Origin: Thermoleophilia bacterium
GTDB taxonomy: Bacteria; Actinomycetota; Thermoleophilia; Miltoncostaeales; Miltoncostaeaceae
Length of the DNA: 5,621 bases
Direction: 5' to 3'
Assembly (NCBI GenBank): GCA_016463385.1
Contig: JAEMRL010000184.1
Span: 1-5,621, forward strand
The notes beneath the pieces were generated by a model, which saw nothing but the letters and a program-made list of their open reading frames with translations, made no database searches and was not told the DNA's origin. The position numbers and the translations under genes were made by a program. Positions 1-5,491 of the stretch are shown piece by piece (within the stretch, counting starts at the first letter, position 1; the number at the start of each line of letters is the position of its first letter).

Positions 1-1922
1 ACCCCGCGCTGCGCACCCCCGACTCGCCGACCCAGCGGGTCGGCGCCGCCCCCTCGGAGCGGTTCGCCCCCGTCACCCATCGCCGGCCGATGCTCAGCCT
101 CGCCAACGCCCGGGGGCGCGACGAGCTGGTCGCCTGGCACCGCCGGGTCCGCACGGTGATGGAGCAGGAGGGCCTCGGCGAGCGCGAGATCGAGTTCGTC
201 GTCGAGCCGAAGATCGACGGGCTCGCGATCTCGCTGATCTACGAGGACGGGCTCTTCGTGCAGGGCGCGACCCGCGGCGACGGCGTGATGGGGGAGGACG
301 TCACGGCCAACCTGCGGACGATCCGCGCGATCCCCCAGCGCCTGCGGCTGCCCGGCGGGCAGCCGCCACCTGCCGTGGTGGAGGTGCGCGGCGAGGTCTA
401 CCTGCCACTCGCCGCCTTCGCCGAGCTGAACGCCACCCGTGCCGAGGCGGGCCTGCCGACCTTCGCCAACCCGCGCAACTCGGCCGCCGGGAGCCTGCGC
501 CAGATGGACCCGGCAGCCACCGCCGATCGCCCCCTCTCGATCTGGTGCTACGGCGTCGGCTACACCGAGGGCCTCGTGGTGCGCTCCCAGTCGGAGGCCC
601 TCGAGTGGCTGCGGGCGGCGGGGCTCCGGGTCAATCCGGAGATCCGCGTGGTGGGGACGATCGACGAGGTGCAGGCCGAGTGCGAGGGGTGGGAGGCGCG
701 CCGCGGTTCGGTGGACTACGACATCGACGGCGCGGTGGTGAATATCTACGACGTCGGCGTCCAGGACCGGCTCGGCGCGGTCGGCCGCGCGCCGCGCTGG
801 GCGATCGCCTACAAGTTCGCGCCGACGACGGCGATCACGACGCTCAACGACATCATGGTCAGCGTCGGGCGCACCGGCGCGCTGGTCCCGTTCGCCGTGC
901 TCGAGCCGGTGTCCGTGGGCGGGGCGACCGTGAAGCTCGCGACCCTCCACAACCAGGAGGACGTCGCCCGCAAGGGCCTCATGGTGGGCGACCGCGTCAT
1001 CGTGCAGCGCGCCGGCGACGTCATCCCCCAGGTGGTCGGCCCGCTGACCCAGGAGCGCACCGGCGACGAGCGCCCCTGGTCGATGCCCGACCGCTGCCCC
1101 GCCTGCGACACCCCCGTCGTCCAGCCCGAGGGCGAGGTCCAGATCCGCTGCCCGAACCGCTCGTGCCCCGCCCAGATCCAGCAGGGGCTCTTCCACTTCG
1201 CCTCGCGTGGGGCGATGGACATCGAGGGCCTCGGGGAGAAGACGATCCAGCGCTTCTTCGACGAGGGCCTCGTCACGAGCTTCGCCGACATCTACGACCT
1301 CCACCTGCACCGCGACCGGCTGATCGCCATGGAGGGCTTCAAGGACGTCTCGGTCGACAACCTCCTGGCCGCGATCGAGGCCTCCAAGACGCGCGCGTGG
1401 TCGCGGGCGCTCTACGGGCTCGGCATCCGCCACGTCGGCGACGTGACGGCCGAGGCGCTCGTCGCCGTCGCCCCCTCCCTCGACGCCCTGCTCGAGGCCG
1501 ACGCGGAGGCCCTGGCGCAGGCCGAGGGCGTGGGGCCCGTGGTGGCGGAGTCGGTGATGGAGTTCCTGTCCTCGCCCGCCAACCGCGAGCTGCTCGAGCG
1601 CCTGCGCGCCGCCGGCCTGACGGTCGTGTCCGAGGGTCCGGCAGGCCCGGTGGACGGGCCGCTCACCGGGCTCTCGGTCGTCATCACCGGCGGGCTCGCG
1701 GCCTTCTCGCGCGACGACGCCAAGCGCGCCGTCGTCGGTGCCGGTGGCAAGGTGACGGGATCGGTGAGCAGGTCGACCTCGTTCGTGGTCGCCGGGGCCG
1801 ACCCCGGCTCGAAACTGCAGAAGGCCGAGTCGCTGAAGGTGCCCGTGATCGACGAGGAGGCGTTCCTCGAGGTCCTCGACGGCCGTCGGCCGCCCCCCGA
1901 GCGCGAGGAGCCCGCCGGGTGA
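1..1922 (+). CDS. ligA: NAD+-dependent DNA ligase LigA, 5'-truncated by window edge
   Basis: Seals nicks in duplex DNA using NAD+ (replication and repair, cytoplasm). The first whole codon is at position 3; the reading frame is open from the window edge and the hallmark TPDSPTQRVG stretch lies before the ATG at 90, so that ATG is internal. By alignment with E. coli LigA about 45 N-terminal residues (most of domain Ia) are missing; 639 residues are visible. Order seen: adenylation domain with KIDG (nucleophilic Lys codon 210-212), RGEV motif III, the PRN and SLRQ arginines, DIDG motif IV, WAIAYK motif V; OB fold with VGRTG and ATLHN; four-cysteine zinc finger (Cys codons 1095, 1104, 1149, 1164); helix-hairpin-helix region; C-terminal BRCT domain from about 1665 to 1895. 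Oddity: the motif IV lysine (E. coli Lys290) is Asn (AAT, 741-743). The TGA stop overlaps the next gene. Identification is certain; only the effect of the Asn is open. Confidence 0.98.
   Translation, partial: PALRTPDSPTQRVGAAPSERFAPVTHRRPMLSLANARGRDELVAWHRRVRTVMEQEGLGEREIEFVVEPKIDGLAISLIYEDGLFVQGATRGDGVMGEDVTANLRTIRAIPQRLRLPGGQPPPAVVEVRGEVYLPLAAFAELNATRAEAGLPTFANPRNSAAGSLRQMDPAATADRPLSIWCYGVGYTEGLVVRSQSEALEWLRAAGLRVNPEIRVVGTIDEVQAECEGWEARRGSVDYDIDGAVVNIYDVGVQDRLGAVGRAPRWAIAYKFAPTTAITTLNDIMVSVGRTGALVPFAVLEPVSVGGATVKLATLHNQEDVARKGLMVGDRVIVQRAGDVIPQVVGPLTQERTGDERPWSMPDRCPACDTPVVQPEGEVQIRCPNRSCPAQIQQGLFHFASRGAMDIEGLGEKTIQRFFDEGLVTSFADIYDLHLHRDRLIAMEGFKDVSVDNLLAAIEASKTRAWSRALYGLGIRHVGDVTAEALVAVAPSLDALLEADAEALAQAEGVGPVVAESVMEFLSSPANRELLERLRAAGLTVVSEGPAGPVDGPLTGLSVVITGGLAAFSRDDAKRAVVGAGGKVTGSVSRSTSFVVAGADPGSKLQKAESLKVPVIDEEAFLEVLDGRRPPPEREEPAG
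1905..1910 (+). promoter_or_regulatory. Ribosome binding site for the membrane-protein gene
   Basis: GAGGAG lies inside the last codons of ligA, 8 nt before the GTG at 1919. It supports that GTG over the second in-frame GTG at 1934, which has only a GAGG-type match (GAGGGG at 1921-1926). The choice between the two is not settled. Confidence 0.5.
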
Positions 1923-2758
1923 GGGGGGCCGCCGTGACGACCGCCGCCATCCTCGCGGTCGTGGCGGCCCTGGCGGCCGCGCTCCTCTGGACCGCGGGCC
2001 GCGATCTGCTCGACGAGGACCGCTTCGCCGACGACGTGGTGGCGTCGCTCGGCTCGACACCGGGACAGGCCGCGATGACCCAGCGGTTCTCCGCGCTCGC
2101 CCGCGACCGGGTTCCTCCCGCGACGCCGACGCCGGTGATCGAGGCGGCCGTCGGCCGCGCGGTGGCGGCCAGCGCCGCATCGCCGGCATTCGCGACGGCC
2201 CTGAGCCCGGTGGCCGTGCAGGTGCACCGACGCCTCACCGACGATCCCGGCGCCGAGGTGGAGGTCGACCTCGTGGCGCTGCGGGCCTCGCTGGAGCGGG
2301 AGCTGGCAGAGGTCGACCCGCTGCTCGCGGCGGGGCTGCCACCGGCATCGGAGTTCCCGTCGGTCCGGCTCTCGACGGGGCTCGACGGCCCGGTGCTGCC
2401 CGGATCGGCGCTGGCGGGCCGGGTGCCCGCCGTCGTGGCCCTGCTCGCCCTCCTCGCGGCGGTGCTCGCCGCCCTGGCGATCGGCCTGAGCCGGCGCCGC
2501 GCGCGCACGGCGCGCCGGATCGGCTCCGCCCTCGTCGTGGCGGCGCTGGTCCCGGCGGCGATCCGCCTGCTGGCGCCCCGCGCCGCCGAGGCGGCGGTGC
2601 CGCGCCCCGACGACGAGCTCGCGCGCGACCTCGCCGAGCGGCTGATGGGGTCGTGGGCCGGGGCGAGCGCGGGCCTGCTCGCGGCGGCCGGCGTCCTGCT
2701 CGTGCTCGCCGCCCTCAGGCTCCCGGAGGGTCCTCCGCGCCGGCGGCCAGCAGCGTGA
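1919..2758 (+). CDS. Hypothetical four-helix membrane protein downstream of ligA
   Basis: No function recognised. The 279-residue protein (from GTG 1919; 274 from GTG 1934) has an N-terminal hydrophobic segment at residues 7-25, a polar, probably extracytoplasmic domain at about 26-168, and three further hydrophobic segments at about 169-190, 201-219 and 248-267. A basic loop (SRRRARTARR, 191-200) should be cytoplasmic and an acidic stretch (DDELARDLAE) lies outside. The 'LLDEDRFADDVV' opening followed by short alpha-helical repeats resembles a common but uncharacterised actinobacterial membrane-protein type with two extracytoplasmic loops; this is a resemblance from memory. The start overlaps the ligA stop (GTGA), so the two are probably co-transcribed and translationally coupled, though nothing links the protein to ligation. 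Its last 44 bp overlap the convergent dacB frame. Base and codon usage match the neighbours. Confidence 0.85.
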   Translation: MRGAAVTTAAILAVVAALAAALLWTAGRDLLDEDRFADDVVASLGSTPGQAAMTQRFSALARDRVPPATPTPVIEAAVGRAVAASAASPAFATALSPVAVQVHRRLTDDPGAEVEVDLVALRASLERELAEVDPLLAAGLPPASEFPSVRLSTGLDGPVLPGSALAGRVPAVVALLALLAAVLAALAIGLSRRRARTARRIGSALVVAALVPAAIRLLAPRAAEAAVPRPDDELARDLAERLMGSWAGASAGLLAAAGVLLVLAALRLPEGPPRRRPAA

Positions 2759-3998
2759 CGACCCGGTCCTGGACGGTCCGGGCCCCCAGGATGTCGGACG
2801 AGTTCATGATCAGGGCGAACGCGTAGCGCTCGCCCCCGCGGCTGACGACGCGCCCGGCCATCGCGCTGACGCCATCGAGGTAGCCGGTCTTGGCGCGCAC
2901 GCGCATGGTTGCGGGGCCCGACGTGAAGCGGCGGATCAAGGTGCCCTCCCCGCCCCGGGCGAGCGAGGAGATCAGCGCAGAGCCCCAGGTGGGGTCCCCG
3001 TCGGCGTCGGCGATCAGGCGTACGAGCGACGACGCGGCGAGGCGGTTGTCGCGCGACAGGCCCGATCCGTCGGCGAGGCGGTCGCCGGGGCCGAGGACCC
3101 CGCGCGCGGTCAGCATGGCGGCCGTGCGTCCGGTGCCCGCCGCCGTCGTGCCGCTGCCCGCGCCGTGCGCCCCGATCCCCTTCATCAGCGTCTCCGCGAT
3201 GAAGTTGTCGCTCGCGAGGTTCATGGCGCGCAGGATCACCGGCAGCGGCGGCGAGACGGCCGAGCCGATCTGCCGGGCCGAGGGCGGGGTGACGCCCACC
3301 GTGAGGCCGCCGACCTGGGAGACGCCGACCCCCTTCAGCGCCGCCTTGACCCGCTGCGCGGCGGCGATCGGCGGGCTGCTGACGTAGGCCGCGCGCGCGT
3401 TGCCGCTGTAGTTCTGGTTGGTGACGAGCGCCGAGAGCGGCGAGGAGTAGGCCCGGTAGTACGAGGGCCAGCCCGGCCCCAGGCGACGGGCGTCGAAGAG
3501 GTGCTCGTCCGCGATGATCGGCCCGCGGATCAGCCGGACGCCCCGCGCCCGCACGGGCCGCACGAGCGAGGCGATCGGCGTCGCGCGCGCGCCCAGGTAG
3601 CGCCCCGCGTAGGAGCGCGTGGCGAGCACCGGGTCGCCACCGCCCTTGAGGTAGACCCGGCCCACGAGGGTCTTGCCGGCGAGGACGGTGCGGTCGTCGG
3701 CGAGCAGCCGGGTGGAGAACCGGTGCGCCGGGCCGAACTCGAGCAGCGCCCCCGCGCTCGTGACCAGCTTCATCGTCGATGCCGGGATCCGCGGCGTGTC
3801 GGCGCGGAAGCCGCCGACCAGCTGGGGCGGTCCCTCCGCGTCGAGCCGCCACACCAGCGCGGAGGTGGCGGGGTTCGATGTCGACCATGCGGTGATGGCC
3901 TTCTGCACCGGGCCGGGCGCCGCGGCCGCGGGCGCGGCGCCTGCGAGGGCCGCGGCGGCGAGGAGTGCCGCCGCCGCGGCGCGTGAGCCGAGCGCTAG
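2715..3998 (-). CDS. dacB: D-alanyl-D-alanine carboxypeptidase/endopeptidase (PBP4, peptidase S13); start unresolved
   Basis: Serine enzyme that trims D-Ala from, or cleaves cross-links in, peptidoglycan outside the membrane. All three penicillin-binding motifs are present: STMK (Ser codon at 3777-3779, Lys at 3768-3770), SDN (3204-3212) and KTG (2883-2891). Ser to SDN is 189 residues and Ser to KTG Lys 296, against about 244 and 355 in E. coli PBP4, so the inserted domain(s) are shorter. The N-terminus has a signal peptide: Arg, an Ala/Leu-rich core and an AxA site just before PGPVQ. No ATG, GTG, TTG or CTG precedes this signal peptide nearby. In-frame GTGs are at 4226, which would run through the whole HTH gene out of frame, and at 3908, which lies after the signal peptide. 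The right boundary given here is the codon next to the HTH gene's stop, not an assigned start; from it the product is about 427 residues. Either translation enters by a -1 shift from the HTH gene or an indel hides the start. The family call is firm. Confidence 0.9.
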   Translation of the reverse strand, partial: LALGSRAAAAALLAAAALAGAAPAAAAPGPVQKAITAWSTSNPATSALVWRLDAEGPPQLVGGFRADTPRIPASTMKLVTSAGALLEFGPAHRFSTRLLADDRTVLAGKTLVGRVYLKGGGDPVLATRSYAGRYLGARATPIASLVRPVRARGVRLIRGPIIADEHLFDARRLGPGWPSYYRAYSSPLSALVTNQNYSGNARAAYVSSPPIAAAQRVKAALKGVGVSQVGGLTVGVTPPSARQIGSAVSPPLPVILRAMNLASDNFIAETLMKGIGAHGAGSGTTAAGTGRTAAMLTARGVLGPGDRLADGSGLSRDNRLAASSLVRLIADADGDPTWGSALISSLARGGEGTLIRRFTSGPATMRVRAKTGYLDGVSAMAGRVVSRGGERYAFALIMNSSDILGARTVQDRVVTLLAAGAEDPPGA

Positions 3999-4192
3999 AC
4001 CGCCGCGAGCAGGAGCTGCTCCGCCTCCTCGGGGAGCCGGTGCCCGGCGGCGGTCACGGAGTTCAGGAAGAGCATCTTGTCGATCCGCCCGTTGTAGATC
4101 GGAACGGACGTCTCGATGCAGAGACGCACGACCTGCTTGCGCGCAAGGCCCAGCGCCTCGGACAGCTCGTCCGGGGTGAGGTGATTGGCCAC
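3995..4192 (-). CDS. Small helix-turn-helix protein upstream of dacB
   Basis: A 65-residue protein from a GTG preceded by GAGGAGGT (AGGAGG 5 nt from the start), the best Shine-Dalgarno in the window. Residues 5-28 (LTPDELSEALG, then ARKQVVRLCIE) have the pattern of a helix-turn-helix of the MerR/excisionase kind ('LTxxELAxxLGxxRxxVxRL'), followed by a short wing-like VPIYNGRIDKMLF. The domain is cytoplasmic and probably binds DNA; the target is unknown. The strong promoter at 4320-4348 drives it, and dacB follows in the same direction with no gap, so the two probably share an mRNA. The TAG stop falls exactly where the dacB signal peptide begins in the -1 frame, so the HTH could be a free regulator or, if frameshifting or a sequence error is involved, the N-terminal domain of a longer DacB. 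No enzymatic motif is seen. Confidence 0.75.
   Translation of the reverse strand: MANHLTPDELSEALGLARKQVVRLCIETSVPIYNGRIDKMLFLNSVTAAGHRLPEEAEQLLLAAV
4024..4030 (-). promoter_or_regulatory. Internal Shine-Dalgarno-like GAGGAGG near the HTH/dacB junction
   Basis: GAGGAGG lies within the end of the HTH gene. It sits where a ribosome binding site for dacB would be expected, or where an internal SD could stimulate frameshifting at the junction, but no usable start codon in the dacB frame follows it. The only NTG at plausible distance is a CTG at 4012-4010, in the HTH frame. It may simply be coding sequence (Glu-Glu codons). Confidence 0.35.
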
Positions 4193-4313
4193 GTTGACCT
4201 CCTCGATGGTTTGAGAACCCGCTCACTCGCCAGCCGTCGGGAACGTGGCTGGGGTCGGGTCACGGCGAACCGGAGCTTCAGGCCCTGAGGCCGTGGATTC
4301 GCGAGTCCATGTA
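4193..4313 (-). other. 5' leader of the HTH-dacB unit with inverted repeats
   Basis: About 120 nt separate the predicted transcription start from the HTH GTG. Two stems can be drawn: CACGGC/GCCGTG (4290-4295 with 4261-4266) and CCAGCC/GGCTGG (4247-4252 with 4230-4235, 11-nt loop). A small odd-centred palindrome, TCAGG C CCTGA, sits at 4278-4288. No known riboswitch class is recognised and no T-run follows either stem. Confidence 0.3.
4197..4204 (-). promoter_or_regulatory. Shine-Dalgarno of the HTH gene
   Basis: GAGGAGGT on the minus strand, with AGGAGG separated by five bases from the GTG at 4192-4190. It fixes the start of the 65-residue HTH protein and argues against the overlapping GTG at 4226 as a true start in the dacB frame, which has no comparable site. 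Confidence 0.8.
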
Positions 4314-4319
4314 ACGGGG

Positions 4320-4348
4320 GTTATCGACCCGATCGGGCACATTGTCAA
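4320..4348 (-). promoter_or_regulatory. sigma70-type promoter for the HTH-dacB unit
   Basis: On the minus strand a perfect TTGACA (-35, plus positions 4343-4348) is followed after 17 bp by GATAAC (-10, 4320-4325, four of six consensus bases). Transcription should start near 4313 and run leftward into the HTH gene. It lies in the gap after the PAP2 gene and its hairpin, which fits an independent unit. Confidence 0.7.
4328..4337. promoter_or_regulatory. Candidate operator palindrome in promoter spacer
   Basis: CCCGATCGGG, a perfect 10-bp palindrome, sits wholly inside the 17-bp spacer between the -35 and -10 boxes. A protein bound here would block RNA polymerase. The binding protein is unknown; autoregulation by the HTH protein is only a possibility. 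A 10-bp GC-rich palindrome could also arise by chance. Confidence 0.35.
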
Positions 4349-4381
4349 CCACGGTATCCGCTCGGTGCGGACGACACCCGT

Positions 4382-4403
4382 GCCCGGGGTGAGGCCCCCG
4401 GGC
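4382..4403 (-). terminator. GC-rich hairpin after the PAP2 gene
   Basis: GCCCGGGG, a six-base loop, then CCCCGGGC makes a perfect 8-bp stem starting five bases after the PAP2 stop codon. No T-run follows on the minus strand, so it is a terminator of the U-less type often proposed in high-GC actinobacteria, or a 3'-end stabiliser. It separates the PAP2 unit from the downstream promoter. Confidence 0.5.
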
Positions 4404-4408
4404 GTCGT

Positions 4409-5287
4409 TCAGTGGGTTCGGCGGATCCTCGCCGGGGCGGGCCGGAGCGTGCCGCGCGCCGACATCCACGCCCACACCCCGACGAACCCGATCGCGACCA
4501 CCAGCCCGCCGGCGACCGAGTCGAGGATGTAGTGGTTCGCGGTGCCCGTGATCGTCACGAAGACGACCGCCGGGTACGCCAGGGCCAGCAGCCGCAGCGG
4601 CCACGATCGCAGCAGCACCAGCCCGACCATGCCGATCATCACGGCATAGCCGAAGTGCATCGACGGAACCGCCGCGTGCGGGTTGAACCAGCCCGAGAGG
4701 AAGCCGCCGTGGAGGTCCACGTCGCTGATGTGGTGAAGGGTGTCCACCAGTCCCTCGCCCGTGGCCGCGAGGCGCGGCGGGGCGACCGGGTAGACCATGA
4801 ACACCGCCAGGGCGATCCCGTTGGCCACGAGGAACGCGTTGCGCACGTACGGGTAGACGCGCCGGCGGCGCTTGTAGAGCCACACGAAGAAGAGCGGCGT
4901 GATCGTCCAGTGCCCGTAGAGGTAGAAGTAGTTCAGGGCCTCGGTCAGCTGGATGTGGTTGAGCACCCACTGCTGGATCGTCGTCTCGACGAAGAGGCCG
5001 GAGCCCTTCTCCCAGTTGATGATCCCGGCCGCGTTCTCGAAGGCGGTGGAGGGCTTGCCGATGACCAGGGCGCGGGACAGCTGGTAGAAGACCAGCGCGC
5101 CGGCGAAGATCGCGATCTCGATGGCCCACGGGTGGCGGCGGAAGAGCGTCACCACGGCCTGTGCGAGGGCCCGCGGCCCCGACGGCCCGGGCGCCGCGTC
5201 CCCTGCCGCCGGAGCGACGACCTCGGGTGCGTGGTCGGTGGGGCTCTCCATCGTCGGTGCGGACACTCCGCGGTTCACCTCGGGCAT
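4409..5287 (-). CDS. PAP2-family (PAP2_3 / Aur1-like) membrane phosphatase or phosphotransferase
   Basis: A 292-residue polytopic membrane protein. After an acidic, Pro/Ala-rich cytoplasmic tail (1-50) come hydrophobic segments at about 54-72, 119-138, 149-167, 212-228, 230-248 and 253-276. The family signature is clear: YPVAPPRLA (166-174) with a following VDT, AAVPSMHF (205-212, His211) and TGTANHYILD (247-256, His252, Asp256), the two His plus Asp being the catalytic set. This is the PAP2_3 branch, which includes fungal inositol-phosphorylceramide synthase; bacterial members act on lipid or polyprenyl phosphates or transfer phospho-head groups, but the substrate cannot be read from sequence. 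ATG 5287 was chosen because a promoter ends 7 nt before it, which would allow leaderless translation. GTG 5266, with GAGGTG nine bases upstream, and ATG 5251 are alternatives that only shorten the disordered tail. The gene is probably monocistronic. Confidence 0.92.
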   Translation of the reverse strand: MPEVNRGVSAPTMESPTDHAPEVVAPAAGDAAPGPSGPRALAQAVVTLFRRHPWAIEIAIFAGALVFYQLSRALVIGKPSTAFENAAGIINWEKGSGLFVETTIQQWVLNHIQLTEALNYFYLYGHWTITPLFFVWLYKRRRRVYPYVRNAFLVANGIALAVFMVYPVAPPRLAATGEGLVDTLHHISDVDLHGGFLSGWFNPHAAVPSMHFGYAVMIGMVGLVLLRSWPLRLLALAYPAVVFVTITGTANHYILDSVAGGLVVAIGFVGVWAWMSARGTLRPAPARIRRTH

Positions 5288-5294
5288 ACCCCGA

Positions 5295-5324
5295 AACGTA
5301 TCTTGGGTAACGAGTGTGCAACAA
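5295..5324 (-). promoter_or_regulatory. Possible promoter of the PAP2 gene
   Basis: On the minus strand TTGTTG (5319-5324) lies 18 bp before TACGTT (5295-5300, fitting the actinobacterial TANNNT -10). A start about 7 nt later coincides with the ATG at 5287, so the transcript would be leaderless from that ATG. No good Shine-Dalgarno precedes 5287, which is consistent with that reading. Confidence 0.4.
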
Positions 5325-5350
5325 CCCCCGCACGGCCAGCGTTACCAGGA

Positions 5351-5400
5351 ATTGGGTGAACCGCCGGACGACCCGACGGCCCCTTCCCATCCCACCCAAT
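5351..5400. repeat. 8-bp inverted repeat abutting the tRNA 3' end
   Basis: ATTGGGTG (5351-5358) and CACCCAAT (5393-5400) are perfect inverted copies 34 bp apart. The right copy includes the tRNA discriminator base, so the stem would form in the 3' trailer of the pre-tRNA. The GC-rich interior can form a small extra stem (GCCG/CGGC). There is no T-run after it. Confidence 0.4.
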
Positions 5401-5473
5401 CGGGGTGCCCGGATTTGAACCGGGGACCTCTCCGACCCGAACGGAGCGCGCTACCAAGCTGCGCCACACCCCG
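5400..5473 (-). tRNA. tRNA-Pro (anticodon CGG)
   Basis: A 74-nt cloverleaf on the minus strand. The acceptor stem CGGGGTG/CACCCCG is fully paired, with C1:G72 as expected for bacterial tRNA-Pro. The D stem is GCGC/GCGC, the anticodon stem CTCCG/CGGAG with loop TTCGGGT (anticodon CGG, plus positions 5437-5439), the variable loop is 5 nt, and the T arm CCCGG-TTCAAAT-CCGGG. The discriminator is A and CCA is not encoded. It reads CCG, the proline codon used most in genomes of this GC content. Confidence 0.97.
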
Positions 5474-5491
5474 CCGACGAAACGGCGTCGG
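5474..5491. repeat. Short hairpin immediately 5' of the tRNA
   Basis: CCGACG-AAACGG-CGTCGG, a 6-bp stem with a 6-nt loop, touches the tRNA's first base. It would lie in the pre-tRNA leader, near the RNase P cut. An alternative 5-bp pairing (CGCCG/CGGCG, 5472-5487) competes with it and would invade the tRNA's end. Confidence 0.35.

Noticed and set aside
545..1918. Long open frame on the plus strand running through ligA into the membrane-protein gene
   Set aside because: The part before 1919 is Arg/Pro/Gly-rich out-of-frame ligA sequence, typical of high-GC shadow frames; only the section from 1919 (or 1934) has protein-like content.
1684..3888. Long minus-strand frame antisense to ligA, the membrane gene and part of dacB
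   Set aside because: Low-complexity Arg/Ala/Pro translation; the strands and frames with LigA and PBP4 motifs account for this region.
4002..4226. N-terminal extension of dacB from GTG 4226
   Set aside because: It lies out of frame across the HTH gene, has no Shine-Dalgarno, is Arg/Gly-rich without domain features, and would put about 75 residues ahead of a signal peptide.
4412..5359. Plus-strand open frame opposite the PAP2 gene
   Set aside because: Its His/Arg/Val-rich translation is the mirror of the PAP2 coding strand, which carries the PSMH and H...D catalytic motifs.
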